Source of the DNA: Clostridia bacterium
GTDB taxonomy: Bacteria; Bacillota; Clostridia; Oscillospirales; CAG-272
Reading direction: 5' to 3'
DNA length: 64,000 nucleotides
NCBI GenBank assembly: GCA_017462385.1
Contig: JAFTRE010000004.1
Span: 50,461-114,460 of the forward strand
Made by a program: the position numbers and the translations under genes. Every line of letters starts with the position of its first letter. Position 1 is the stretch's first letter. Of this stretch, positions 52,056-61,029 are shown piece after piece. The notes under the pieces are model-generated. The model had not been told where the DNA came from. It made no database searches and saw nothing but the letters and a program-made list of their open reading frames with translations.

Positions 52056-52613
52056 ATGAAGCATCGTTGTATAATTGGAGTAATGGTGTTATTAATTTTA
52101 TTGCTTTCAAGCTGCGCTACTCCGAACAATTATGCCGGCATGAACACTCCAACTACCGAGGACACGCCGGGTTCTATTTCACCTGTACAAAATGCCGTCA
52201 AGAATTATTTTGACTGGCAACCGCCGCAGAACTATTTTGTAGTGGAAAATTACGACGATTTGCAAGAGGTTTACGCTATGGCAGCCGAACTCCCGGATAT
52301 CACTGAATATATAAACATTGAAGGTGATTGGCGTCAAGCATATGAAGATAATACCTATGATCGGGAATTCTTTGAAACCGATTTTGTCGTAATTGCGATG
52401 TTTAAAACGGACAGTATGAATAATACGTTCAGTTATGATGTAAACGATGTAAATGACAGCAGAATATATATAACTGTTTCCAGTATTCGCCCCAACCCTT
52501 TTGCCGTTCATTCGGGAGCGTATCTTCTCGTCATTCCAATAGAAGGGCGGTACAAAGGCCAGCAAATTCAAATAGTTCACACCCGCACTCTTGAAACTTT
52601 TCCCGACACGTAA
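52056..52613 (+). CDS. Lipoprotein of unknown function
   Basis: 185 residues with a lipobox (LLLSSC, Cys 21). The mature part has no recognised domain; YDREFFETDFVVIAMF and SSIRPNPFAVHSGAYLLVIPIEG look like a small beta-sheet protein, possibly an inhibitor or partner of the subtilase 18 bases upstream (inference). AAGGAGG site. Somewhat AT-rich like the subtilase. Confidence 0.7.
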   Translation: MKHRCIIGVMVLLILLLSSCATPNNYAGMNTPTTEDTPGSISPVQNAVKNYFDWQPPQNYFVVENYDDLQEVYAMAAELPDITEYINIEGDWRQAYEDNTYDREFFETDFVVIAMFKTDSMNNTFSYDVNDVNDSRIYITVSSIRPNPFAVHSGAYLLVIPIEGRYKGQQIQIVHTRTLETFPDT

Positions 52614-52616
52614 TTT

Positions 52617-52657
52617 TAGCCCCCCGCGGCGCGTCTTGAACGCGCCGCGGGGGGCTA
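52617..52657. terminator. Strong bidirectional terminator
   Basis: 18-bp stem TAGCCCCCCGCGGCGCGT and complement, CTTGA loop, between convergent genes. Confidence 0.92.
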
Positions 52658-52660
52658 TAT

Positions 52661-54352
52661 TTAGTCTATACTCATATCCAGCTTAAATCTTTGGATCTTG
52701 CGCAGGGTGTTCTTGGGGAACTCTTTCTTTCTGACCTTGAGCACACCTATCTTCTTATAAGGCACGGCGGTTTTATTATAAGCGTCGACATATGTCTTGA
52801 GGTACTCCTTGATATCCTCGATACCGTTCTTTTCGCAGAAATCGTAGTCGGGATAAACCTCGGCGACGATGGCGTTATGCTCCATGCCGCGGCGGCTCTG
52901 TCCCTCGTAAACGATTATATCCAGCACGCCGGGAGTTGCCACCAGTGCGTTCTCGATCTCCTCGGGGTAAACATTCTTGCCGTTGGACAGAATGATAAGG
53001 TTCTTTTTGCGTCCCGTAATATACAGAACGTTATTTTTATCCAGCTTGCCGTAGTCTCCCGTCTTGAAGTAGCCCTTCTCGAACGCCTCGACAGTCGCCT
53101 GCTCGTTCTTATAGTAACCCATCATGACATTTGGACCCTTGACCCAGATCTCACCCTCGCCATCTTCATTGGGCTCGGCGATCTTGACAGTGTCCATATC
53201 GATAACGTTGCCGACACTGCCCTTGACTATATTCTTACTTCTGTTGACGGCGATAAGCGGCGAGCACTCGGTAATACCGTAGCCGTTGAGCGTGCTGATA
53301 CCGACAGCGTCAAAGAAATCAATAATAGTGGGGTTGATGGGCGCTCCGCCCGTGATGACCGTCTTGACATTGCCTCCGAACGCAGCGCGGATAGCACTGA
53401 AGAACTGCGCGCGGCGATCGATACCGACCTTCCGCAAGCCGTTCGACACCTTTATCATGCGATCAACCAGCGTTTCCTTGCCCTGTTCCTTGATATTTGC
53501 TTTTATCTTACGGTAGAAGGTTTCGAGATACAGAGGAACCAGCACCAGATGTCCCGGTTTCTGCTCCTTGAGCTCCTTCTGCACATAGCGTATACCCGCC
53601 GACATATACACCTCACAGCCGATCATAATATGACCGATCAGCATAATGGTAGAGCCGTAGGTATGGTGCAGCGGAAGAACACTGACTGTCTTATCCGAAA
53701 AATCGATATAAGGAATAACGTCCGCAACGTTGGAAATGATGGAGTTCTGCGACAGCATAACTCCCTTGCCCTTACCCGTGGTACCCGAGGTAAACACCAG
53801 AAGCGACAGCTTCATGGGATCGATGAGCGCATTATAATAGGGCTCGTCGTCACCCTCAAATTTGGCGCGACCCGCCTCGGTAAGAGCTGCAAGCGTGTTT
53901 TCTCCCTCGCCGCCCAGCGTAATGACCGGCGACTTAAGTCCGCACTGCTCGGCGATGGCGGCGGCTTTATCCTCCAGCTCGCTCTCACAGAACAGAAAAT
54001 CTATATCGGCGGTCTTTGCGGTCTCGACAAGATCCTCCGCCGCCCAATCGCGGTCCAGCGGAATAAGCACCGCACCGATGGACAGCACGGCATAATAGGT
54101 CAGCGCCCACTCATAGCAGGGCTTGGATATCAGCACGCAATGCTTGCCCGCATAGCCGCGCGAGATCAGCTCGCTCGCCAAGCCGCGGACGCTGTCGCGG
54201 AACTCGGCAAAGCTTATTTTGATGTCCTCACCGTGAAGCGGGTCATCACGATATGAATAAGCGTATTTTTCGCCGTAATATTCACCCGCCCACTCGATAA
54301 GGTCGCGGACATTGGTAAATTCTCTTTTTTCGTGAAGTACGTGATCTTTCAT
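52661..54352 (-). CDS. Long-chain acyl-CoA synthetase-like AMP-forming ligase
   Basis: 563 residues. ANL motifs: LLVFTSGTTGKGKGVML (P-loop), GYGITECSPL, YFKTGDYGKLDKNN, and the C-terminal hinge and Lys region GRKKNLIILSNGKNVYPEEIE with KNTLRKIQR at the end. It makes an acyl-adenylate and then acyl-CoA or another acyl thioester. Last gene of the marR-degV unit, 30 bases after degV, so likely fatty acid activation under MarR control. Confidence 0.9.
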   Translation of the reverse strand: MKDHVLHEKREFTNVRDLIEWAGEYYGEKYAYSYRDDPLHGEDIKISFAEFRDSVRGLASELISRGYAGKHCVLISKPCYEWALTYYAVLSIGAVLIPLDRDWAAEDLVETAKTADIDFLFCESELEDKAAAIAEQCGLKSPVITLGGEGENTLAALTEAGRAKFEGDDEPYYNALIDPMKLSLLVFTSGTTGKGKGVMLSQNSIISNVADVIPYIDFSDKTVSVLPLHHTYGSTIMLIGHIMIGCEVYMSAGIRYVQKELKEQKPGHLVLVPLYLETFYRKIKANIKEQGKETLVDRMIKVSNGLRKVGIDRRAQFFSAIRAAFGGNVKTVITGGAPINPTIIDFFDAVGISTLNGYGITECSPLIAVNRSKNIVKGSVGNVIDMDTVKIAEPNEDGEGEIWVKGPNVMMGYYKNEQATVEAFEKGYFKTGDYGKLDKNNVLYITGRKKNLIILSNGKNVYPEEIENALVATPGVLDIIVYEGQSRRGMEHNAIVAEVYPDYDFCEKNGIEDIKEYLKTYVDAYNKTAVPYKKIGVLKVRKKEFPKNTLRKIQRFKLDMSID

Positions 54353-54382
54353 CTATAAAAAACTCCAATTTTAAAATTATGA

Positions 54383-55249
54383 TCAGCGCTGCTTTGCAAC
54401 AAAAAACAATGCAAATGTTCCGGGGCCGGAATGCGCACCAATAACGGGCCCCACGTCGGTAATGACCTGTACCTCAACGCCGTGGCGCTGCTTTAGCAGA
54501 TCGGCTACAAACTTGGCATCATCTTCGCAATCGGCATGCGAAATAAACACAACACCGCTATCGGGTGTCTCGGCGGTCCGGCTGTATTGGTCCGCCATTG
54601 CGGTCAGCGACTTTTTTCTGCCTCTTGCCTTGTCAACCTTGGTCAAGTGTCCCTCATCGTCAACATGCATGATGGGCTTGATACCCAGCGTGTTGCCCAC
54701 AAAAGCGACAGTGGGGCTGACGCGCCCGCCGCGCTTGAGATAAACAAGATCGTCAACGGTGAACCAGTGCGCGATCTTAAGCTTGATATCCTCGGCAAAC
54801 TTCGCCGCCTCCTCAATAGTGGCGCCTTCGTTCTTTTTGTCAACAACAAGGCGAACGATCAAGCCCTCGCCCGCAGAGGCGCACAGCGTATCGACCGTTA
54901 TTATCTTGCGCTCGGGGTATTTCTCGCGAAGCTCCTCAGCCGCAACGCGTGCTGAGTTATATGTGGTGCTCAGTCCGCTTGAAAATCCAAGGTAAAGAAC
55001 GTCCTTTCCCTCTGCAAGCAGTGCCTCGAATGCCTCCGAGAAGGAGTCGATATTGATGGCAGCTGTTTTTGCCACGCCGCCGTCTCTCATTTTCTGATAA
55101 AACTCACTGACCGCCATGTCCTCGTTGGAATATTCCTTATCCGAATCGTTAAAGCGGAATGTGAGCGCGCGACATTGAACACCCCACTCGCTCAGCATGG
55201 CGGGCTTGATGTCACAACCGGAATCGGTAAAAATAACATAGTTGCTCAT
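54383..55249 (-). CDS. DegV-family fatty-acid-binding protein
   Basis: 288 residues from ATG 55249. VIFTDSGCDIKPAM at the start, YLGFSSGLSTTYNSARVAAEELR (ligand-binding Ser region), VDTLCASAGEGLIVRL, DDLVYLKRGGRVSPTVAFVGN, and GPVIGAHSGPGTFALFF at the end are the family blocks. DegV (FakB-type) proteins hold a fatty acid for phosphorylation by FakA; no fakA gene is in the window. Placed between marR and an acyl-CoA synthetase, it supports a fatty-acid role for the unit. Confidence 0.92.
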   Translation of the reverse strand: MSNYVIFTDSGCDIKPAMLSEWGVQCRALTFRFNDSDKEYSNEDMAVSEFYQKMRDGGVAKTAAINIDSFSEAFEALLAEGKDVLYLGFSSGLSTTYNSARVAAEELREKYPERKIITVDTLCASAGEGLIVRLVVDKKNEGATIEEAAKFAEDIKLKIAHWFTVDDLVYLKRGGRVSPTVAFVGNTLGIKPIMHVDDEGHLTKVDKARGRKKSLTAMADQYSRTAETPDSGVVFISHADCEDDAKFVADLLKQRHGVEVQVITDVGPVIGAHSGPGTFALFFVAKQR

Positions 55250-55286
55250 AAACTGTTTTCCTCTCTTAACTGTTTTGATCTGAAAT

Positions 55287-55781
55287 TTAATTGTTCTCTT
55301 GAACCGTTTTGCGGCGACGGCTGCGCGGAGCGTTGGTGACGTTATATTCATCGCATATTTTTTGAAGATTATGGCTGATAAGAGCAAGACTTTGATACAT
55401 TATCGTCCGTCTTTCCTCATCAAGCCCTTCGCTCACCGTCATTAACATCTCGTCGATCTTATGCGCGATGATCTCGCCCACTTCCCTGCCGCGCTCGGTC
55501 AGCTCCAGCGGAGTACGGTAACGCTTGAGCGTTATCGATCTGCGAACGATATATCCCTCCCGTTCAAGATGGTCAATGGAACGCGAGACATTTGCCTTAT
55601 CCTCCTCGCAAAGGTCACACAGCTGTTTCGCCGTCAGCGACTGTTGTCGATACAGATAGTACAGACAGGAAACATGGTGGCTTTTGAGGTTAAATTCCTC
55701 CATCTCCACAGTCTTAATCTTACGGATACTTCGATGAATGTTTGCTATCAGCCCTGTAAACGTCTCAAATCTTTGTTGCAT
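55287..55781 (-). CDS. MarR-family repressor
   Basis: 164 residues with the MarR winged helix: FNLKSHHVSCLYYLYRQQSLTAKQLCDLCEEDKANVSRSIDHLEREGYIVRR, then LTERGREVG. Strongly MarR/FabT-like in order. Its own promoter has two copies of a GTTG...CAAC operator, one identical to that in front of the ene-reductase gene. First gene of an operon with DegV and an acyl-CoA synthetase, so the ligand may be an acyl compound (inference). Confidence 0.92.
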   Translation of the reverse strand: MQQRFETFTGLIANIHRSIRKIKTVEMEEFNLKSHHVSCLYYLYRQQSLTAKQLCDLCEEDKANVSRSIDHLEREGYIVRRSITLKRYRTPLELTERGREVGEIIAHKIDEMLMTVSEGLDEERRTIMYQSLALISHNLQKICDEYNVTNAPRSRRRKTVQENN

Positions 55782-55819
55782 TACCTACGAATACCTTTCT
55801 TCAGACTGACTCTGAACAA

Positions 55820-55870
55820 GTTGTTTTTACAACATCAAAAATTATATCACAAGATTGTTGTAATGTCAAC
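55820..55870 (-). promoter_or_regulatory. marR promoter with two operators
   Basis: Minus strand TTGACA (55869-55864), 17 bases, TATAAT (55846-55841). Operator 1 GTTGTAAAAACAAC (55833-55820 on the minus strand) lies just past the -10; operator 2 GTTGTAATGTCAAC (55857-55870 on the plus strand) covers the -35. Expected effect: self-repression. Confidence 0.88.
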
Positions 55871-55936
55871 ATTTTTATGGATATTTATTTTTACATATGA
55901 AATTTTTGCTTTTGCGCCCCCAAAATCAACGATTAA

Positions 55937-55996
55937 GCACGTTATATCGACGAATCGGCACGTTAAATTGACATGTATATTAATAAATGCTACAAT
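55937..55996 (+). promoter_or_regulatory. Distal promoter of the protease pair with upstream direct repeats
   Basis: TTGACA (55968-55973), 17 bases, TACAAT (55991-55996). Upstream are two direct repeats GCACGTTA(T/A)AT (55937-55947 and 55958-55968), 21 bases apart, i.e. two helix turns. This is the geometry of a LytTR-type response-regulator site at an activated promoter. Confidence 0.7.
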
Positions 55997-56060
55997 TAAT
56001 AAAATATATTTATATATAATTTATTTTTCACCCAAAAACGGCGTTTACAACAAGTTATTG

Positions 56061-56089
56061 TTGACAAAATATTTCTGTTATGATAGAAT
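56061..56089 (+). promoter_or_regulatory. Proximal promoter of the protease pair
   Basis: TTGACA (56061-56066), 17 bases, TAGAAT (56084-56089). An inverted repeat CAACAAGTTATTGTTG (56048-56063) overlaps the -35. The leader to the first ATG is about 195 bases and contains a 10-bp hairpin at about 56219-56246. Confidence 0.75.
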
Positions 56090-56290
56090 AATCTTGCGAC
56101 ATAATTTCATATTAAATGTTAACCCTAAGTATGTATTTTTATTTTCGGTAAAAATGCATGCTCTGTTTTGCATACTTGCGGTTAGCTGATTGTATGTATG
56201 AAATTGTGTCGCAGCAATAAAGAGGTGCGTTTTTCGTGCGCCTCTTAATCGGGGCGCACTTTTTAATATAACTGCAAAGGAGACCTCCAC

Positions 56291-58045
56291 ATGAAAAAAA
56301 CAAAGCTTACAGCCATAATGCTTTCGGCACTTGCACTTATGCTTCTGTTCGTCGCCTGTGCAAAAATATATACCGTTACTTTTGACCCAAACGGCGGCAG
56401 CATACTCTCGGGTGAGGGTGTGCAGACGGTCGAGGAGGGGCAATCGGCAACGCCGCCCACGCCCGAGCGCCACGGCTATGTTTTCGACGGCTGGGAGGGC
56501 AGCTGGGAGGCTGTGACAGCAGACGCCTCCGTCCGCGCAAAATGGATCCCCGCCTATAACGTCAAATTCGATACCGACGGCGGCATCTCCGCCGACACCT
56601 CCCTGCTGACGCAGATTGTACGACAAGGCGAGGCGGCAGTGCTTCCCGAGGTCTCCCGCGAGGGCTATGAATTCGACGGCTGGGATACCGATGTCTCCTG
56701 TGTCACTTACGATGTCACCGTCAAAGCGAAATGGCTGCGCATTTATGAAGTAACCTACATACTCGCCGGCGGCACGGCGTCAAACGACGACCTGATAACG
56801 CAAACCATTCTCGCGGGCGAGCAGCCGACCGCCCCCCGCGTCACCCGCGACAAATATGTTTTCAAAGAATGGTCGGAATCCATAGACGAGCAAAACGGCA
56901 AAATAACCTACACCGCCGTCTGGGAGCGCAAGGTCTATTCTGCCAATGAAATAAGCAAATTAGCAAGCGCCGCGACGGCTGAGGTCACGACCTACCGCCG
57001 CAACAATGTTGAGCTGGCGCTGGGCTCCGGCTTTTTTATCAACGACTCGGGCGTTTTATTGACCAATTATCACGTTGTCGAGGGGGCATATGCAATAAAA
57101 GTCAAGCTCGGAACGATCATCTACACTGCTACAAAGGTCTTGGGCTACAACGAGAAAAAAGATGTGGCATATATACAGGTAAACACTCTCGGCAAAAGTC
57201 TGCCTTACCTCTCGCTGTCTGAAGAGCAGCCCCAAGTCGGAGAAACGGTCTACGCTGTCGGTAGCTCGCTCGGACTTACCGGTACCTTCTCCAGCGGTAT
57301 AGTTTCTTATGTTGACCGCGAGGTAGACGGTGTTAAATTCATTCAGACAACAGCCCCCATTTCGTCGGGCAACAGCGGCGGCCCGTTGATAAATCAGTAC
57401 GGCGAGGTCATCGGCATGAATACCGCTACATATACCGCGGGGCAAAACCTCAACCTTTCGGTCGCCGTCAGAGAGATAAATTCGGTAAGCTCAAAAAATC
57501 CCATAGCTATGGAGACATTCTTTAATATAACGACGCCTATCAAATATCTCATAGGTGAGATCGTAGAAAAACACTACGACATCCCCTATATGTATCCCGA
57601 TGGAACATATGCAGACGACGATATCACCATACATGAATGCGAAAACGGAACAACATATAAAGGGGTATTGAACAAAAGTGACACCGACAACTTTGAAACA
57701 AAAGTGTCCTCAAAGGATGGCGTTGTCATGATAATGATACGCGTGGATGATTACCACGATTTCAACAAGTTTGATATTCAAGTTAGAGCCAGCAAAGAAT
57801 TGAGCAGCGGCGAACGCAGAAATGTCGGCATCACTAATTCTAATATGGTTATCACATATACATCCGACGAAAACGGCCGAGGTATGATGGTTGCTATTAT
57901 CGACGTTCCGGATGATAAATACAACGACGGTGTCATTTATTATGGATTTACACTGTGCGATGCAACCGAAAAAATAAATTACGAATATTTTTCCTATGCC
58001 ATGACCGCGGCGGAATACAAAAAGTTTTCCGAATCCAATGAATAA
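56291..58045 (+). CDS. Membrane-anchored trypsin-like (HtrA-type) protease with three InlB-like repeats
   Basis: 584 residues with a lipoprotein-type signal (LLFVAC, Cys 23). Residues about 26-212 are three InlB B-repeat/Flg_new units (each VTFDPNGG-type start, GYVFDGWEG-type middle, and AKW at the end). Residues 215-420 are an S1C serine protease with a full triad: His261 in TNYHVVE, Asp291 in KKDVAYI, Ser362 in SSGNSGGP. A C-terminal beta domain of about 160 residues replaces PDZ. AAAGGAG ribosome site. It acts outside the membrane; the repeats may bind peptidoglycan or another surface. The next gene is a catalytically altered sister. Confidence 0.87.
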   Translation: MKKTKLTAIMLSALALMLLFVACAKIYTVTFDPNGGSILSGEGVQTVEEGQSATPPTPERHGYVFDGWEGSWEAVTADASVRAKWIPAYNVKFDTDGGISADTSLLTQIVRQGEAAVLPEVSREGYEFDGWDTDVSCVTYDVTVKAKWLRIYEVTYILAGGTASNDDLITQTILAGEQPTAPRVTRDKYVFKEWSESIDEQNGKITYTAVWERKVYSANEISKLASAATAEVTTYRRNNVELALGSGFFINDSGVLLTNYHVVEGAYAIKVKLGTIIYTATKVLGYNEKKDVAYIQVNTLGKSLPYLSLSEEQPQVGETVYAVGSSLGLTGTFSSGIVSYVDREVDGVKFIQTTAPISSGNSGGPLINQYGEVIGMNTATYTAGQNLNLSVAVREINSVSSKNPIAMETFFNITTPIKYLIGEIVEKHYDIPYMYPDGTYADDDITIHECENGTTYKGVLNKSDTDNFETKVSSKDGVVMIMIRVDDYHDFNKFDIQVRASKELSSGERRNVGITNSNMVITYTSDENGRGMMVAIIDVPDDKYNDGVIYYGFTLCDATEKINYEYFSYAMTAAEYKKFSESNE

Positions 58046-58089
58046 GCTTGCTGGTATCATGGTCTATTCCTAAAACGGAGTTTTATAAT

Positions 58090-59814
58090 ATGAAAAAATT
58101 CAAATTAACATTCATCATTCTCGCTGCGTTGACACTCACGCTTTTGCTCGCGGCATGCGGGAAACCCGAAATATATACCGTCACGTTTGACCCGAACGGC
58201 GGAAGCATACTCTCGGGCGAGGGTGTGCAGACGGTTGAGCAGGGTCAGTCGGCAACACCGCCTACGCCCGAGCGCCGCGACTATGCTTTTGACGGCTGGG
58301 ACGGCAGTTGGGAAGCCGTAACAGGCGACGTCACGGTCCGAGCCAAGTGGATGCCCGTTTTCAACGTAAAATTTGACCCCAACGGCGGAAATGTGACCGA
58401 CACCTCCCTGCTGTCCCAAACCGTGCGGCAAGGCGAGGCGGCTGTCGTGCCCGAAATGACGGCGCGCGAGGGCTATGAGTTTGACGGCTGGGACACCGAT
58501 GTCTCAAGCATCACCGAAAACATTACCTCAAAAGCAAAATGGACGCGCATCTATGAGGTCACATACGTCATGATGGGCGGCAAGACTGAGGACAAGCACC
58601 TCATCAAGCAGACCATTCGCGCGGACGAGCAACCCACCGCGCCCACCGTCACCCGCGCCCGCCACACCTTCCTGGGCTGGGATGAAAAGATAAACGAGCA
58701 AAAAGGCACTATAACCTACTCCGCCACCTGGGAAGCCAACACGCTGACTCCCACCGAGATCAGTGCACTGGTCAATCCCGCCACCGTAGAGGTCACCGCA
58801 TACCGCCGCGGCGGTATGGAATTCGGCATGGGCTCCGGCTTCTTTATCGATGCCGAAGGCACGCTCATAACCAGTTTTTACGTCATCGATGAAGCGTATG
58901 AATTCAAGGTCAAGCTGGCTGACTCCACCGAATATAACATAACTCACGTCATAGCCTACGATATCGATAAGGACATCGCAATACTCAAAGCCGACCTCGG
59001 CGGTAAAACTGTTCCCTATCTTACGCTGTCCGACCAAAGACCCGTAGTGGGCGACCCTGTCTATGCTATAGGTAGCTCGCTGGGGCTTACGGGCACATTT
59101 TCGAGTGGCATAGTCTCGTATCTTGACCGCGAGGTGGACGGCGTCAAATACATACAGTCGACCGCGCCGCTCTCTGACGGCAACTACGGCGGCCCGCTGG
59201 TCGATCAGTACGGCGAGGTCATCGGAGTAAACTCTGCTTCATATGCGGACGGACAAAATCTCAATCTTTCCGTTACCGTCAACGAGATCAACGAGATCAA
59301 AAATGTCAACCTAACCTCCGAGCAATTCTTTGAATCTGTTGTCATTTTCAAATATTTCATCGGAGAGCAGATCAAAAAGGAGGTTGAAAAAGACAACGTC
59401 TCGCAGGAGTGCCCCGACGGCTATACCGTTGAGGGTAAGATCACAGACGCCGAGGACATGGACATATACATGACCAAGGTCGATGCGGACACCGACTATA
59501 TCGCCATCATGATAGGCACAAAGACATACGAGGAGCTATACTATGTCATAGCGGTGCTGGGCTGCGCCAGGAGCAGTTCGGCAAGCTCAAGCTCCATACA
59601 GTCGCTCGAAACTGCCGATTTCGATCAATACATCGCCATGGGGCCCGACAACACCTATCTCTTAACAGTAATTGTCGAGATTCCTGATGACCTTTACAGC
59701 CGAGGCTACACATATTACGGCGCCGCAGTCTTCAACCTGAACGGTGCGCTGGATTATCAGTATTTCGCATACGGACTCACCGAGGCAGAATATAAGGCCT
59801 ATATGGGCGAATGA
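58090..59814 (+). CDS. Lipoprotein pseudoprotease, sister of the preceding protease
   Basis: 574 residues from ATG 58090 (CGGAG upstream). Lipobox LLLAAC (Cys 23), three InlB-like repeats, the same S1C fold and the same C-terminal domain as the preceding protein. The catalytic His is Tyr264 (TSFYVID against TNYHVVE) and the Ser is Tyr366 (SDGNYGGP against SSGNSGGP), while Asp295 is kept. The reading frame is intact and the surroundings of the site (GSSLGLTGTFSSGIVSY) are nearly unchanged, so the loss looks selected, not decayed. Probable role: regulator, decoy or substrate-binding partner of the active enzyme. Confidence 0.87.
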   Translation: MKKFKLTFIILAALTLTLLLAACGKPEIYTVTFDPNGGSILSGEGVQTVEQGQSATPPTPERRDYAFDGWDGSWEAVTGDVTVRAKWMPVFNVKFDPNGGNVTDTSLLSQTVRQGEAAVVPEMTAREGYEFDGWDTDVSSITENITSKAKWTRIYEVTYVMMGGKTEDKHLIKQTIRADEQPTAPTVTRARHTFLGWDEKINEQKGTITYSATWEANTLTPTEISALVNPATVEVTAYRRGGMEFGMGSGFFIDAEGTLITSFYVIDEAYEFKVKLADSTEYNITHVIAYDIDKDIAILKADLGGKTVPYLTLSDQRPVVGDPVYAIGSSLGLTGTFSSGIVSYLDREVDGVKYIQSTAPLSDGNYGGPLVDQYGEVIGVNSASYADGQNLNLSVTVNEINEIKNVNLTSEQFFESVVIFKYFIGEQIKKEVEKDNVSQECPDGYTVEGKITDAEDMDIYMTKVDADTDYIAIMIGTKTYEELYYVIAVLGCARSSSASSSSIQSLETADFDQYIAMGPDNTYLLTVIVEIPDDLYSRGYTYYGAAVFNLNGALDYQYFAYGLTEAEYKAYMGE

Positions 59815-59840
59815 CGCCTCGCCGATAAATTTTCTCAAAT

Positions 59841-59879
59841 AAAATCCACCCGACGACCAAATGTTGCCAGGTGGATTTT
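59841..59879. terminator. Bidirectional terminator
   Basis: AAAATCCACC / GGTGGATTTT ends around a long loop, between convergent genes; works for the protease pair and for the GDPD gene. Confidence 0.85.
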
Positions 59880-59889
59880 GTTATTAAAC

Positions 59890-60723
59890 TCAATCATGAT
59901 ATCCGCGCTCGCGGAGCAACTCGAGTATCAGGTCAGGGTTGTTGCAGGTAATAAGCTCGGCGCCGCGCTCGATAGCCATATCAACACCCTCGGCGGTCTT
60001 AACGCCCGCGCCCGCCCACGGGCGCACGCCGCGAGCCGCCATTTCGGCGAACTCCTCTTTTGTTGCCATGTTGGTGTACGCCGCTTTCGAAGCAAAAGAC
60101 GCATCCTTTGGGACGCCGAACATGCAACAGCAGTATGCATCGGCGTAGGGGTCTGTTGTCACCTCGCCCAGATGCTTGATGGGAAAATAAACGTGGCGGC
60201 GGTATTTGCTGCCGTATTTTTGCTGTATGTACTCGTGCAGCTTGCCCGAAAAGGTGTTTATGACACAGCGGTCGGTGTAGCCGTACTCATCTATCATGGC
60301 AAGCGCTCGGTCGCAGACCGAATACGCGACCTCCTCATGCCCCTCGGTGGGGTATTCCTTGAGCTCGATATCCAGCGTCATATCGGGCAGGGTCGCGAAA
60401 TACTCCATAAATTCTTTAAATGTAGGAATTTGATAGCCTCGGAACTGCTCGCCTTTCCACGCGCCCGCGTCCAGCGCGCGCAGCTCTTCAAATGTCTTGT
60501 CGATAACGCGCCCTGTGCCGTTTGTGGTTCTGTCCAGCGTGGCGTCGTGAATTAGCACCAGCTCGCCGTCGGCGCTGACGCGCACATCGGTCTCGACCTG
60601 ATCGACGCCCAGCTCCACTGCCGCGCGAAATGCCTGCATGGTGTTTTCGGGATATTTGGCACACCAGCCTCTGTGCGCCGCGACATATACGCGATCGGGA
60701 CGCTTGTCTGCAAGTATCATCAT
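59890..60723 (-). CDS. Glycerophosphodiester phosphodiesterase
   Basis: 277 residues from ATG 60723, with CGGAG upstream. Full GDPD set: AAHRGWCAKYPENTMQAFRA, VETDVRVSADGELVLIHDATLDRTTNGTG, LDIELKEYP, and GAELITCNNPDL at the end. No signal peptide, hence cytoplasmic. Close to the enzyme at 29.2 kb but with an insert (CCCMFGVPKDASF) before the last strands. Confidence 0.9.
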   Translation of the reverse strand: MMILADKRPDRVYVAAHRGWCAKYPENTMQAFRAAVELGVDQVETDVRVSADGELVLIHDATLDRTTNGTGRVIDKTFEELRALDAGAWKGEQFRGYQIPTFKEFMEYFATLPDMTLDIELKEYPTEGHEEVAYSVCDRALAMIDEYGYTDRCVINTFSGKLHEYIQQKYGSKYRRHVYFPIKHLGEVTTDPYADAYCCCMFGVPKDASFASKAAYTNMATKEEFAEMAARGVRPWAGAGVKTAEGVDMAIERGAELITCNNPDLILELLRERGYHD

Positions 60724-60773
60724 AATATATCTCCGTTCTGCCGCCGCGGGGGGCGCATATAGCTTACAAGACA

Positions 60774-60802
60774 ATTATAAAGCATATAGCACCGAAAATC
60801 AA
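60774..60802 (-). promoter_or_regulatory. Promoter of the GDPD gene at 59.9 kb
   Basis: Minus strand TTGATT (60802-60797), 17 bases, TATAAT (60779-60774). Confidence 0.75.
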
Positions 60803-60976
60803 GCATTTTTCGCGATAAAATCTATAAAATCGATTCCGCAAACACTGTAACTTGCCATGTTATTGATTCCCTCCACAATTTCTTATTTATCGTTCTGTTT
60901 TATCGCCGGGTTCGCCTTTGTATTACAAAGGCATCGGGCAAAGCCCATACCCCGAAAAATACACGGGCGCGTCCAT

Positions 60977-61029
60977 AGGCTCTCCCTTTGGGAGAGCTCC
61001 CGCGATAGCGGGTGAGAGGGCGTTTACGG
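60977..61029. repeat. Left palindromic end of the DUF559 element
   Basis: CTCTCCCTTTGGGAGAG, then CTCCCGC-GATA-GCGGGTG, then AGAGGGC. The stop codon of the nuclease gene lies inside it. Confidence 0.8.

Noticed and set aside
52691-54256. Long plus-strand open frame (about 520 codons) opposite the acyl-CoA synthetase
   Set aside because: No ribosome site, no domain; it is the antisense of a well-supported gene, kept open by codon bias.
56048-56063. CAACAAGTTATTGTTG at the proximal promoter of the protease pair as a third MarR site
   Set aside because: Half-sites face the opposite way (CAACAA...TTGTTG) from GTTGT...ACAAC, so it is not the same operator, though it could bind something else.
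58090-59814. Second protease gene as a decayed pseudogene
   Set aside because: The frame is complete, all domains are kept, and only the His and Ser positions are changed, both to Tyr.
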